A stretch of 64,000 nucleotides of DNA from Nitriliruptoria bacterium (GTDB taxonomy: Bacteria; Actinomycetota; Nitriliruptoria; Euzebyales; Egibacteraceae). The notes below the pieces were generated by a model that saw only the letters and a list, made by a program, of their open reading frames with translations, searched no databases and was not told the DNA's origin. Shown here piece by piece: positions 6,777-15,882 of the stretch. Both the position numbers and the translations under genes were made by a program. Location: assembly GCA_003553565.1 (NCBI GenBank), contig PWER01000102.1, positions 1 through 64,000 of the forward strand, written 5' to 3'. The stretch's first letter is position 1, and every line of letters begins with the position of its first letter.

Positions 6777-8648
6777 ATGGATGACGAGACACAGCGCATC
6801 ACCGGGGACGCGCCGCGGCTGCTCGCCGAGCGCTACGAGCTCAAGGGCCTCATCGGCTCGGGGGGCATGGCCGACGTCGAGCTGGCCCACGACCGCGAGC
6901 TGGACCGCCAGGTCGCGGTCAAGCTGCTGCGCAGCCGCTACGCCACCGACCCCGCGTTCCAGCGGCGCTTCGGCCGGGAGACCCAGAACGCCTCCATGCT
7001 GTCGCACCCCAACATCGTGGCGGTGCTCGACAGCGGCGCGACCGAGGGGCGCCCCTACATCGTCATGGAGTACGTCCCCGGTCGCAGCCTCGAGGACCTC
7101 GTCGCCCAGGAGCGGCTGCTGCCCGAGCGCGCCGCCGAGATCGTCGGGGACGTGGCACTCGCCCTGGACTACGCGCACTCGCGGGGGCTGGTCCACCGTG
7201 ACGTCAAGCCCGGCAACATCCTCATCGACCCCCAGGGTCAGGTGAAGGTCACCGACTTCGGCATCGCCCGGGCCGTCGACGCCCAGGACGCCACCCAGAC
7301 CGCGGCGGTGTTCGGCACCGCCGCCTACTGCGCACCCGAGCAGGCCCAGGGCTTCGAGGTGGACCGCCGCACCGACGTCTACGCGCTGGGCGTGGTGCTC
7401 TACGAGCTGCTCACCGGTCGCCAGCCCTTCTCGGCTGACACCGCCGTGGCGCTGGCCTACCAGCACGTGTCGGCCCAGCCGATCCCGCCGAGCCGCCTGT
7501 CCAACGACGTCACGCCGGAGCTCGAGGCGGTCGTGCTGCGCGCCATGGCCAAGGACCCCAACCAGCGCTACGCCAGCGCCCGCGACCTCAACACCGACCT
7601 GCAGCGGGCCATCGCCGGGCTGCCGGTCAGCGCGCCGCTGGCCGCCAGCGCGGCGGCGGCCTACAGCAGCACCCAGGCGCTCGGCGCGCCGGCCACCGCT
7701 CCCCTGCCCAGCGCCAGCCCGCCCGCCGAGCCCGAGGAGGACCGGCCCCGCCGCGGCCGCGCCGCCGGCATCATCCTGCTGATCCTGCTGCTGCTGGCCG
7801 CGATCGGTGCGGCGGTGATCCTCGGCGCAGAGCTGTTCGAGGGCGAGGTGATCGAGACCGTCGAGGTGCCCGACCTGGCCGGCATGCCCTTCGACGAGGC
7901 GCAGGCACAGCTCACCGAGGTGGGCCTGCAGGCCGAGTTCGGCGAGGCCGAGGAGGACCCCGACGTCGAACCGAACCATGTGATCCGCACCGAGCCGGTG
8001 GCCGGCACCCCGCTGGAGGCCGGCAGCGCGGTAGTGCTGGTGCTCTCCGACGGGCCACCGCTGGTGGAGGTGCCCGACGTCTCCGGGCAGGACCTCGGCG
8101 ATGCCCGTGATGTGCTGGTGGACGCCGAGCTCGAGCCCGGCGACGTCTCCGAGGAGCCCAGCGAGGACATCGCCGAGGGAGCGGTGATCACCACACAGCC
8201 GCCCGCCGGCGAGAGCGTCGAGGTGGGCAGCACCGTGGCGCTGGTGATCTCCGAGGGCGACCCGCCGGTGGAGGTCCCCGACGTCGTCGACCGCACCGAG
8301 CAGCAGGCACGCTCGCTGCTGGAGGCCGAGGGCCTGCAGGTGCAGGTCGTCGAGGAGTTCAGCGACGCGGTCGACGAGGGGCGGGTCATCCGCCAGACCC
8401 CGGCGGCCGGCGACGAGGTGCCACAGGGCTCGACGGTCACGATCGTCGTGTCACGGGGCCCCGACGAGCCCGACGAGCCCGACGAGCCCGAGGAGCCCGA
8501 GGAGCCTCCGGAGGACGGCAACGACGGCAACAGCAACGAGGGCAACCAGGGCAACAGCAACGAGGGCAACGAGAACAGCGGCGACGAGGGCAACGGCGAG
8601 ACCGGCGCCGGCCTCGGCGACGGCGAGGGCGACGGCGACGGCGACTAG
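6777..8648 (+). CDS. pknB: PknB, membrane Ser/Thr protein kinase with three PASTA domains
   Basis: 623 residues. The kinase domain (about 20-280) has the glycine loop GSGGMADVE, ATP-binding Lys49, catalytic HRDVKPGN (Asp142) and DFG (Asp160). After a Pro/Ala linker comes one transmembrane helix (about 331-352), then three PASTA repeats (about 360-570) that in this family sense muropeptides or lipid II. The last ~55 residues form a low-complexity tail of DEP repeats followed by Gly/Asn/Glu-rich sequence, atypical for PknB. Three PASTA units rather than the mycobacterial four, and no separate pknA here. The stop overlaps by four bases the end of the convergent GntR gene. Confidence 0.95.
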   Translation: MDDETQRITGDAPRLLAERYELKGLIGSGGMADVELAHDRELDRQVAVKLLRSRYATDPAFQRRFGRETQNASMLSHPNIVAVLDSGATEGRPYIVMEYVPGRSLEDLVAQERLLPERAAEIVGDVALALDYAHSRGLVHRDVKPGNILIDPQGQVKVTDFGIARAVDAQDATQTAAVFGTAAYCAPEQAQGFEVDRRTDVYALGVVLYELLTGRQPFSADTAVALAYQHVSAQPIPPSRLSNDVTPELEAVVLRAMAKDPNQRYASARDLNTDLQRAIAGLPVSAPLAASAAAAYSSTQALGAPATAPLPSASPPAEPEEDRPRRGRAAGIILLILLLLAAIGAAVILGAELFEGEVIETVEVPDLAGMPFDEAQAQLTEVGLQAEFGEAEEDPDVEPNHVIRTEPVAGTPLEAGSAVVLVLSDGPPLVEVPDVSGQDLGDARDVLVDAELEPGDVSEEPSEDIAEGAVITTQPPAGESVEVGSTVALVISEGDPPVEVPDVVDRTEQQARSLLEAEGLQVQVVEEFSDAVDEGRVIRQTPAAGDEVPQGSTVTIVVSRGPDEPDEPDEPEEPEEPPEDGNDGNSNEGNQGNSNEGNENSGDEGNGETGAGLGDGEGDGDGD

Positions 8649-9409
8649 CGGCGCGCGGCGGCGGCGCGGAGCTCGCCCGATCCGGCCTGCTCGCCCCAGC
8701 GGGCGACGAACGCGTACCGGTCGCCGCGCACCACGGTGTGGCGCCGCTCGATGACCCGCGCACGGGTGCTGCCCAGGCGCTCCACCGCGAACACCGGCGT
8801 GCTGGCGGGGATGCCCAGCAGGGCGGCGTCAGCCGGGTCCGGCAGGACCGGCTGAATGCGCTCCTCGCCGCTGACCACCGCGATGCCGGTGCGGCGCGTG
8901 AGCTCCTCGTAGAGGGCGGTGCGCGACAGGTCGGCCTCCAGCAACGGCTGGGCCTCGGCGGGCAGCCACACGCGGTCCACCGCCAGGGGCTCGTCGCCGG
9001 CCCACCGCAGCCGCGCGACGAACACCAGGTCGGCGTCGGCAGCCTCGCCGATGTCGGCGGCCGCGGCGGCGTCGCGGCGCAGGTCGCGTGCCAGCACCTC
9101 GCTGTGCTGGGCCAGGCCCTGCTCCTCGACGCTGCGGAACAGGCTGTACAGGGCGCCGAGCGGCTGCTCGAGGGACTCGGCGTTGACGAACGAGCCGCGC
9201 CCGCGCCGCCGCGACAGCACCCCGTCGGCGTGCAGCCGCCGCACCGCCTCGCGGGCGGTGTGCCGTGACACCTCGTACTCCTCGGTGAGCTCCCTGTCGG
9301 TCGGGAAGCGCGCGGTGAACTCGCCGCGGGCCAGCCGCGCCCGCAGGTCGCTCTCGAGCTGGGCCCACAGGGGCACGTCGCTGTGACGGTCGAGGCGGGG
9401 GCTGCTCAT
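8645..9409 (-). CDS. GntR-family regulator with UTRA domain (HutC type)
   Basis: 254 residues from the ATG at 9409 (a GTG three codons upstream is an alternative). The N-terminal winged helix-turn-helix (about 10-75) has the GntR signature FPTDRELTEEYEVSRHTAR, with RRGRGSFV closing the wing. Residues about 95-245 are a UTRA effector-binding domain, typical of the HutC subfamily that responds to small metabolites. It lies 62-71 bases downstream of cydC on the same strand, so it may be the last gene of the cyd operon and control it; an imperfect palindrome upstream of cydA (15753-15766) is a candidate operator. The effector cannot be told from sequence. Confidence 0.88.
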   Translation of the reverse strand: MSSPRLDRHSDVPLWAQLESDLRARLARGEFTARFPTDRELTEEYEVSRHTAREAVRRLHADGVLSRRRGRGSFVNAESLEQPLGALYSLFRSVEEQGLAQHSEVLARDLRRDAAAAADIGEAADADLVFVARLRWAGDEPLAVDRVWLPAEAQPLLEADLSRTALYEELTRRTGIAVVSGEERIQPVLPDPADAALLGIPASTPVFAVERLGSTRARVIERRHTVVRGDRYAFVARWGEQAGSGELRAAAARR

Positions 9410-9480
9410 CGCCCGCACCCTACTGCGTGCGAGCGGCCGCGCGGCGGTGCCCTCAGCCGGTGCCGCAGCGCCCGGCTGCC

Positions 9481-11187
9481 TCAGGTGGCGGCGCCCACGG
9501 CCTGGTGGGGCGCGGCCCCGGTCGCCTCGCCGACCACGCGGCCGCGCTCCATGGTGATGATCCGGTCCACCTCGCCGGGGGCGGGCAGCTCGTGGGTGAT
9601 CAGCAGCACGCCCCGACCGGTGGCGGCGTCGAGGAGCTCGCGGCGCAGCGCGGCGGCGGTGACCCGGTCGACGTCGGCGGTGGGCTCGTCCAGCAGCAGC
9701 AGCGGCGGGTCGCGCAGCAGCTGGCGGGCCAGCGCCAGGCGCTGGCGCTGCCCGCCCGACACCTGCGCCCCGCCGGGGCCCACGGTGGTGTCGAGCCCCT
9801 CGGGCAGCCCGGCGACCCAGCGGTCCAGGCGCACCCGCGCCAGGACGGCGGCGAGCTCGTCGTCGTCGGCGTCGCGCTTGGCCAGCCGCAGGTTCTCCCG
9901 CAGCGAGGTGGCGAACAGGTGCGGCTGCTGCTCGACCAGGCCCACCACCGCGCGGACGTCGTCGCCGGCCAGCTCGGCCAGGTCGATCCCGTCCAGCGTG
10001 GCGCGACCGGATGCGAGCGGGCGCAGGCGGGTGAGCACCTCGGCCACGGTGGTCTTGCCCGCGCCGCTGGGCCCGAGCAGCGCCACCCGCTCGCCGCGCG
10101 ACACCGTCAGGTCGACGCCGTCCAGGGCGGGGGGCTGTCCGAGCGCGTAGCGCAGGGTCGCGCGCTCCAGGGCCAGCACGCGTCCCTGCGGCGCAGGCTG
10201 CGGTGAGGGCGGGTCGGCGACCGGGTCGGGCGCGTCGAGCACCGCGAACACCCGGCGGCCTGCTGCGAGCGCGTCGGACAGCTGCTGGGCGGCCTGCGGC
10301 AGGGGGGCGATGGCCTCGAACGCCGCGAGCGCGGTCAGCACCACGACCGCCAGCAGCACCCCCGGCAGCGCGCCGTCGGCGACCGCGGGCACAGCGACCG
10401 CGGCCACCGCCACGACCGTCACACCCGACAGCGCCGCGCTGGCGCCGGCCACCAGCCCCGCGCGCCAGGCCTCGCGGCGCTGGAGGTGCTCGAGCGCGGC
10501 GTCGGCGGCGTCGACGCGGTCGAGGTGGTCCTCGACCCGGTCGTACAGCAGCAGCTCGCCGGCCCCGCCCAGCACGTCGTCGACGGCGGTGGCCAGCGCG
10601 CCTCGCGCGTCGGCGAGCCGGCGCCCTGCGGCCCGCCCGAGCCGCAGCGCCAGCAGGCTGACCGCCACGCCGCCGCCGAGCAGGCCGGCGGCGAGCACCA
10701 GCCCGGCCCGCGGCGCCAGGGGGACGACGATGGCCAGCGCCACCGCTATGGCACCGAGGGCGACCAGCGGCGGGGCGAGCGCGCGGATGTAGACGGTCTG
10801 CAGCGACTCGACGTCGTCGACCAGGCGCGAGACCAGGTCGCCGCGACGCCAGCCCTCCAGGCCCGCGGGGGCCAAGGCCGCCACGCGGGCGATCACGCGG
10901 GACCGCATCCGGCCGAGCAGCCGCAGCGCCGCGTCGTGGCTGGCCAGGCGCTCGAGGTAGCGCAGCACCGCCCGCGAGATGCCCAGCGCCCGCACCGCGG
11001 TGATGGCCACCATCAGGTCCAGCAGCGGCGGCTGCAGCGAGGCCCAGGAGATGAGCAGGCCGCTGGTGGCCAACAACCCGATGCTGGCGGCCAGCGTGCC
11101 CACCCCCAGCAGGCCGGCCAGGGCGAAGTGGCCGCGCAGCGGCGCGGCGAGGGCGGTCAGGCGGCGCAGGACGGCGAGGTCGCTCAC
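9481..11187 (-). CDS. cydC: CydC, ABC transporter subunit for cytochrome bd assembly
   Basis: About 568 residues: an N-terminal six-helix ABC exporter domain and a C-terminal ATPase with Walker A GPSGAGKTT, signature SGGQRQRLALARQ and Walker B LLLLDEPT. CydDC exports cysteine/glutathione-type thiols or handles heme and is required to assemble cytochrome bd. The GTG at 11187 overlaps the cydD TGA; another GTG lies nine bases upstream. It is the fourth gene of cydA-cydB-cydD-cydC. CydC rather than CydD is assigned by order and by its N-terminal similarity. Confidence 0.9.
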   Translation of the reverse strand: MSDLAVLRRLTALAAPLRGHFALAGLLGVGTLAASIGLLATSGLLISWASLQPPLLDLMVAITAVRALGISRAVLRYLERLASHDAALRLLGRMRSRVIARVAALAPAGLEGWRRGDLVSRLVDDVESLQTVYIRALAPPLVALGAIAVALAIVVPLAPRAGLVLAAGLLGGGVAVSLLALRLGRAAGRRLADARGALATAVDDVLGGAGELLLYDRVEDHLDRVDAADAALEHLQRREAWRAGLVAGASAALSGVTVVAVAAVAVPAVADGALPGVLLAVVVLTALAAFEAIAPLPQAAQQLSDALAAGRRVFAVLDAPDPVADPPSPQPAPQGRVLALERATLRYALGQPPALDGVDLTVSRGERVALLGPSGAGKTTVAEVLTRLRPLASGRATLDGIDLAELAGDDVRAVVGLVEQQPHLFATSLRENLRLAKRDADDDELAAVLARVRLDRWVAGLPEGLDTTVGPGGAQVSGGQRQRLALARQLLRDPPLLLLDEPTADVDRVTAAALRRELLDAATGRGVLLITHELPAPGEVDRIITMERGRVVGEATGAAPHQAVGAAT

Positions 11188-13064
11188 GTCACCCACCCCA
11201 GCCCGCGCAGCGCCTCGGGGTCGGCCTCGGCGATCGCCCGGTAGGGGCCGGGGAGGCTCGCCAGCGTGCTTGGTGCGCCCTGCTGCACCACGCGACCATC
11301 GGCGATGACGGCCACCCGGTCGGCGCGCTCGGCGAGCGCGAGCCGGTGGGTGACCGCCACGACCGTGCGGTCGCGCGCCAGCCCGTCGATGGCCTCGACG
11401 ACGTGGGCCTCGCTGGCGGGGTCGAGGTCGGCGGTGGGCTCGTCGAGCAGCACCAGGCTGGCCTGGCGCAGCCAGGCGCGGGCCAGCGCCACGCGCCGAC
11501 GCTGCCCGGCCGACAGCCGCTGGCCGTCCTCGCCGACGTCGCTGTCGTAGCCCGCCGGCAGGGCGGCGACCACGTCGTCGAGCCCGGCGCGCGCCCCGGC
11601 CTCGGCGACCTGCGCGCTGGTGGCCTCGGGGCGGGCCAGGCGCAGGTTGTCGGCGATCGTGCCGGCCACCAGGTGCGGTCGCTGGGGCACCCAGGCCAGC
11701 GACGCGCGCCAGGCGCGCAGGTCCAGCGCCGTGAGCGGCCTCGGCGTGCCGTCCGGCTCGGCGGGGACGGTGATCGCGCCCTGCTGGGGTGCGGCGAAGC
11801 CCAGCAGCAGCGCCAGCAGCGTGGACTTGCCGGCGCCGGTGGGGCCGATGACGGCCAGGCGCTCTCCCGGGGTGATCGCGAGGTCGAGGCCGTGCAGCGC
11901 GCCCTCGGGCCGCCGGGGGTAGGCGTAGTGCAACGCGTCGAGGCGGATGGGCGCGTGCCCGGCCGGGTGTGCGGGGGCGTGTGGGGCCTCGCGGGCGCGC
12001 GCGCCGAGGCTCGCCGCGGCCTCGCTGACACCCTCGTCCTCGCCGCTGGCGTCGCCGGTGGCGGCGGGCGCGTCGTCATCGGCGTCGATGACGTCCAGCA
12101 GCTCGGCGGCCGACTCCATGCCCTCGCGTGCGGCGTGGAACTGCTGGCCCAGGTTGCGCACCGGCAGGTAGACCTCGGGCACCAGGATCAGGATGGCTAG
12201 CCCGGTCTGCAGGTCCAGGGTGCCCTCGACCAGGCGCAGCCCGATGCCCACCGCGATCATCGCGGTGCCGATCATGGCCATGAGCTCCAGCCAGCCCGCC
12301 GACAGGAACGCCACCCGCAGCGTGCGCATCGTCGAGGCGCGGAACCGGTCGGTGATCGCCTCCACCCGCTCCCGCTGGCGTCGCGCCGCGCCGACGGTCT
12401 TCAGGGTGGTCAGGCCGGCCATGACGTCCACGAAGTGCCCGCCGAGCTGCTGCAGCGAGGACCACTGCCGCGCCACGTGGCGTCCGGCCATCTTGCCGAT
12501 GAGCGCCATGAAGACGGGGATGACCGGCAGGGTGACGGCCAGCAGCCCGACGGTGAGCAGGTCGCGGGGCCAGATCCAGGCGATGGCCAGCAGCGGCACC
12601 AGCACCGCCAGGGCGAGCTGCGGCAGGTAGCGCGAGAAGAAGGCGTCGAGGGCCTCGAGGCCGCGGGTGGCCGACACCGCCAGCGCGCCGCGCTGGTCGC
12701 CGCTGCGGGCCACGGGCCCCTCGGCCACCACGCGCCGCAGCAGGCGGCGGCGCAGCTCGCCGCGCACGCCGGCGGCCGAGCGGTGGGCGGCGACCTCGGT
12801 GGCCCAGGCCACGCCGGCGCGCACCCCGACCACGCCGAGCAGCGCCAGCAGCGGGGTGGCCAGCCCGGCCAGGTCGCGCCCGTCGGTGAACGCCCCGGCG
12901 ATGACGGTGGCCAGCAGCTCGGCCTGGGCGATGACGGTGACCGCGGTGACCAGCCCGAGGGCCACGGTGAGCGCCAGGAACCCGCGGGCGCTGCGCGCGT
13001 GGCGCAGCAGCCGCGGGTCGATGGGCGGTCCGCGACGTCCCGACGCGACCGGTGGGGCGGTCAC
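11184..13064 (-). CDS. cydD: CydD, ABC transporter subunit for cytochrome bd assembly
   Basis: 626 residues: ABC exporter membrane domain (about 25-310), an Ala/Glu/Asp-rich linker unusual in length (about 325-375), and an ATPase with Walker A GPTGAGKST, a variant signature LSAGQRRRVALARA and Walker B VLLDEPTADLD. Segments such as ALDAFFSRYLPQL and MAGLTTLKTVGAARRQ are typical of CydD. It pairs with CydC encoded immediately downstream with overlapping stop and start. The start is a GTG at 13064, 19 bases after cydB. Confidence 0.92.
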   Translation of the reverse strand: MTAPPVASGRRGPPIDPRLLRHARSARGFLALTVALGLVTAVTVIAQAELLATVIAGAFTDGRDLAGLATPLLALLGVVGVRAGVAWATEVAAHRSAAGVRGELRRRLLRRVVAEGPVARSGDQRGALAVSATRGLEALDAFFSRYLPQLALAVLVPLLAIAWIWPRDLLTVGLLAVTLPVIPVFMALIGKMAGRHVARQWSSLQQLGGHFVDVMAGLTTLKTVGAARRQRERVEAITDRFRASTMRTLRVAFLSAGWLELMAMIGTAMIAVGIGLRLVEGTLDLQTGLAILILVPEVYLPVRNLGQQFHAAREGMESAAELLDVIDADDDAPAATGDASGEDEGVSEAAASLGARAREAPHAPAHPAGHAPIRLDALHYAYPRRPEGALHGLDLAITPGERLAVIGPTGAGKSTLLALLLGFAAPQQGAITVPAEPDGTPRPLTALDLRAWRASLAWVPQRPHLVAGTIADNLRLARPEATSAQVAEAGARAGLDDVVAALPAGYDSDVGEDGQRLSAGQRRRVALARAWLRQASLVLLDEPTADLDPASEAHVVEAIDGLARDRTVVAVTHRLALAERADRVAVIADGRVVQQGAPSTLASLPGPYRAIAEADPEALRGLGWVT

Positions 13065-13083
13065 CGCTGCGCGTGCGGGCGCA

Positions 13084-14154
13084 TCAGTGGCCGCCCTCGC
13101 CGCCCTCGTCGTCGGCGTCGCCGCCGGCGGCGCCGGCGCGCACGAACCGGTCGCGGCTGACGCGCTGGCGGAACACCCAGTAGCTCCACGCCTGGTAGGC
13201 CAGCACCACCGGGGTCAGCGCCAGCGCCACCCAGGTCATGATCGTCAGGGTGTAGTCGGTCGAGCTGGCGTTGCGGATCGTCAGGTCGAACGCAGGGTCG
13301 GTCGAGGACACCATCACCCGGGGGAACAGGTTGGCGAAGATCGTGCCGAAGGTCAGCAGGATCGTCGCGCCGGTGGCCAGGAACGCGAACCCGTCGCGGC
13401 CCTCGCGCAGCAGCCACGAGACGCTGGCCACCGCCGCCAGGGCGAGGATCGGCACGAGGTCGGGCACCACGCCGAAGTCGTCCTGGGTCAGCGCGTTGAT
13501 GTAGCTCCACGTCAGGAACGCCGCGGTGGTCAGCGCGGCCGGCCACCACAGGCGCCGGGCGTAGGCGCGCGCCCGCTCCACGAGCTCACCGGAGGTCTTC
13601 AGCGTCAGGAACACCCCGCCGTGCAGCAGGAACAGCGACAGGGTCATGAGCCCGCCGAGCAGCGCGTAGGGGTGCAGCAGGTCCAGGAAGCCTCCGACGA
13701 ACTCGCGGTCGGCGTCGATCGGGATGCCGTTGAGGATCCCGGCGAAGGCCACGCCCCACAGCAGCGCCGGCAGCGCCGAGCCCCAGAAGATCGCCTGGTC
13801 CCAGCGCGCCCGCCAGGTCGGGTCGTCGCGCTTGCTGCGGTACTCGAAGGCCACCCCGCGGGCGATGAGCGCCAGCAGGATCAGCAGCAGCGGGAGGTAG
13901 TAGGCGCTGAACAGCGTGGCGTACCACTCGGGGAACGCCGCGAACATCGCGCCGCCGGCCACGATCAGCCAGACCTCGTTGGCGTCCCACACCGGGCCGA
14001 TGGTGTTGATGACCACGCGGCGATCCACGTCGTCGCGGCTGACCGCCGGCATGAGCATGCCCACGCCGAAGTCGAAGCCCTCGAGGAAGAAGTACCCGAG
14101 GAACAGGAACGCGATCAGGAGGAACCAGAGCGCGGGAAGGTCGATGAAGTCCAT
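13084..14154 (-). CDS. cydB: CydB, cytochrome bd ubiquinol/menaquinol oxidase subunit II
   Basis: 356 residues with about nine membrane helices. The N terminus carries the family pattern FLEGFDFGVGML and GPVWDANEVWLI, the conserved segments of CydB. It forms the bd-type terminal oxidase with CydA, reducing oxygen with high affinity without pumping protons. The C terminus is a charged, glycine-rich tail ending GGEGGH. It lies 19 bases after cydA and 19 before cydD. Confidence 0.95.
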   Translation of the reverse strand: MDFIDLPALWFLLIAFLFLGYFFLEGFDFGVGMLMPAVSRDDVDRRVVINTIGPVWDANEVWLIVAGGAMFAAFPEWYATLFSAYYLPLLLILLALIARGVAFEYRSKRDDPTWRARWDQAIFWGSALPALLWGVAFAGILNGIPIDADREFVGGFLDLLHPYALLGGLMTLSLFLLHGGVFLTLKTSGELVERARAYARRLWWPAALTTAAFLTWSYINALTQDDFGVVPDLVPILALAAVASVSWLLREGRDGFAFLATGATILLTFGTIFANLFPRVMVSSTDPAFDLTIRNASSTDYTLTIMTWVALALTPVVLAYQAWSYWVFRQRVSRDRFVRAGAAGGDADDEGGEGGH

Positions 14155-14173
14155 GGCGAGGGTCCTCCCGGGC

Positions 14174-15553
14174 CTAGTACTGCAGGGCGTCGCCGACGTC
14201 CTCGGGGCTGCGCTCCTCCCCGAGGCCCTGTCGGGCGTACTTGACGATCAGGCCGACGTTGACCACCAGCAGGATCGTGTAGATCGCGGTGTAGGCCGCC
14301 AGCGAGAACGCCACCTCGCCCAGCGACACCGAGGGGCTCACGCCGTCGGCGGTCAGCAGCACGTCCTGCACCACCCACGGCTGGCGGCCCATCTCGGTGA
14401 AGATCCAGCCGGCCGAGGAGGCCACGAACGGCGTCACCGCCATCGGGATCGCGTAGCGCAGGAAGCGCGTCGAGGTCTCCAGACGGCCGCGCCGCAGCTG
14501 CCACAGCCCGTAGGCGCTGAAGGCGAGCATCAGCATCGCCAGGCCGATCATGAGCCGGAAGGTCCAGTAGGCCAACGGGATGTTGGGGGTGTAGTCACCC
14601 TCGCCGTGCTCGGCCACCGCCTGCGACTGCAGGTCGTCGATGCCCTCCACCTCGCCGTCGAGGGTGTTGGTGGCCAGCACCGACAGCAGGTAGGGCACCC
14701 GCACGTCGAACAGCAGCTCCTCGCCGTCCAGCGAGCCGATCGCGAACACCGACCAGCTGGCCGGGGACTCGGTCTCGTACTGCGCCTCGGCAGCGGCGAT
14801 CTTCATCGGCTGCAGGTCGGTCTTGAGCTGGGCCTGCTCGTGCCCGGTGAAGCCGAGGATACCGGTGGCGCCCAGCGCGGTGACCAGCCCGATGACCGCC
14901 GTGCCGCGGAACACGCGCACATCGTTGCCCTTGCGCATGTGGTAGGCGGCCACGGCGAGCACGACGAACCCGGCGGTGGCCAGCGACGCCACGATCGTGT
15001 GGGCGAACATCCAGCCGAGGTTCGGGTTGGTCAGCACCGCCCCGATGCTCTGCAGCTCCGCGCGGCCGGCCTCCTCGTTGATGGCGTAGCCCACCGGGTT
15101 CTGCATCCACGAGTTGGCCGCGAGGATGAAGTACGCCGAGGCCCAGGTGCCCAGGGCGACCAGCCAGATGGTGGCCAGGTGCAGCCCGCGGGACATGCGG
15201 CGCCACCCAAAGATCCACAGGCCGAGGAACGTCGACTCGAGGAAGAACGCCGCCAGCCCCTCGATCGCCAGAGGCGCGCCGAAGATGTCGCCCACGAACC
15301 GCGAGTAGCTCGACCAGTTCATACCGAACTGGAACTCCTGCACGATCCCGGTGACCACGCCCATGGCGAAGTTGATCAGCAGGAGCTTGCCGAACAGCTT
15401 CGTCAGCCGCCACCAGCGCTCGTCGTCGGTGCGGTAGGCGACCGTCTGCATGATCGCCACCAGCGGCGCGAGCCCGATGGTCAGCGGCACGAACAGGAAG
15501 TGGTAGACGGTCGTGATCCCGAACTGCCAGCGGGCCAGCTCGAGCGCTTCCAT
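14174..15553 (-). CDS. cydA: CydA, cytochrome bd oxidase subunit I
   Basis: 459 residues from the ATG at 15553, which has a purine-rich site upstream; a longer reading frame to 15625 adds no conserved sequence. Heme ligands are visible: His18 (YHFLF) for b595, His185 (FAHTIV) and Met335 (FRLMIG) for b558. The proton-channel acids Glu98 and Glu106 and the signature GRQPW (389-393) are present. The Q-loop between helices VI and VII is of the short type. It is the first gene of the cyd operon; bd oxidases support microaerobic growth and tolerate sulfide, cyanide and NO. Confidence 0.96.
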   Translation of the reverse strand: MEALELARWQFGITTVYHFLFVPLTIGLAPLVAIMQTVAYRTDDERWWRLTKLFGKLLLINFAMGVVTGIVQEFQFGMNWSSYSRFVGDIFGAPLAIEGLAAFFLESTFLGLWIFGWRRMSRGLHLATIWLVALGTWASAYFILAANSWMQNPVGYAINEEAGRAELQSIGAVLTNPNLGWMFAHTIVASLATAGFVVLAVAAYHMRKGNDVRVFRGTAVIGLVTALGATGILGFTGHEQAQLKTDLQPMKIAAAEAQYETESPASWSVFAIGSLDGEELLFDVRVPYLLSVLATNTLDGEVEGIDDLQSQAVAEHGEGDYTPNIPLAYWTFRLMIGLAMLMLAFSAYGLWQLRRGRLETSTRFLRYAIPMAVTPFVASSAGWIFTEMGRQPWVVQDVLLTADGVSPSVSLGEVAFSLAAYTAIYTILLVVNVGLIVKYARQGLGEERSPEDVGDALQY

Positions 15554-15882
15554 GTGCTGCCCTTCCACTCCTGGGTCGCGCCCACCGCGGGCGCCCGCGA
15601 CACCAGCGGGGTGGCGCGGGGTCACGCGCGCTGGCGCCTTCCGGCGTGTGTGCAGGATCGAGTCTGCGTTGCGAAACAGTGCTGTCTCGGCCCGGAGGTC
15701 CCCGCTCGATTGGGACCTTCACCGGGAACACGCGCCGCGCCCCGTGCGTTTTATTGTCCGTACAATTGAGTCGTCCGCGGGTTCCCCGGGCCGGTTACCC
15801 GGCCTCGCGCGAACCGGCCTCGCGCGAACCGGCCCGGGCCCTGCCGGCCGCGGACCCGCAGCCTCGGACCTTGGAGCGTGCC
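15554..15882. other. divergent cydA/sulP promoter region
   Basis: 329 bases between two divergent operons, so both promoters should be here. It contains an imperfect palindrome (15753-15766) in a locally AT-rich patch and a 15-bp tandem duplication, GGCCTCGCGCGAACC, at 15801-15815 and 15816-15830. No gene was found; frames running through from further upstream lack a start with a ribosome site. Confidence 0.7.
15753..15766. promoter_or_regulatory. candidate operator palindrome
   Basis: ATTGTCCGTACAAT has five-base inverted arms (ATTGT/ACAAT) around a four-base centre. The GT-N4-AC spacing matches the operator layout known for HutC-type GntR regulators, and a HutC-type regulator sits at the end of the cyd operon (8645-9409). 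It lies 200 bases upstream of cydA and about 117 upstream of sulP, so it could act on either. The assignment is inference. Confidence 0.4.

Noticed and set aside
15646-15882. N-terminal extension of the SulP transporter
   Set aside because: This part translates the promoter region and its 15-bp duplication (encoding repeated PASRE); the GTG at 15883 has a proper ribosome site and gives a normal-length transporter.
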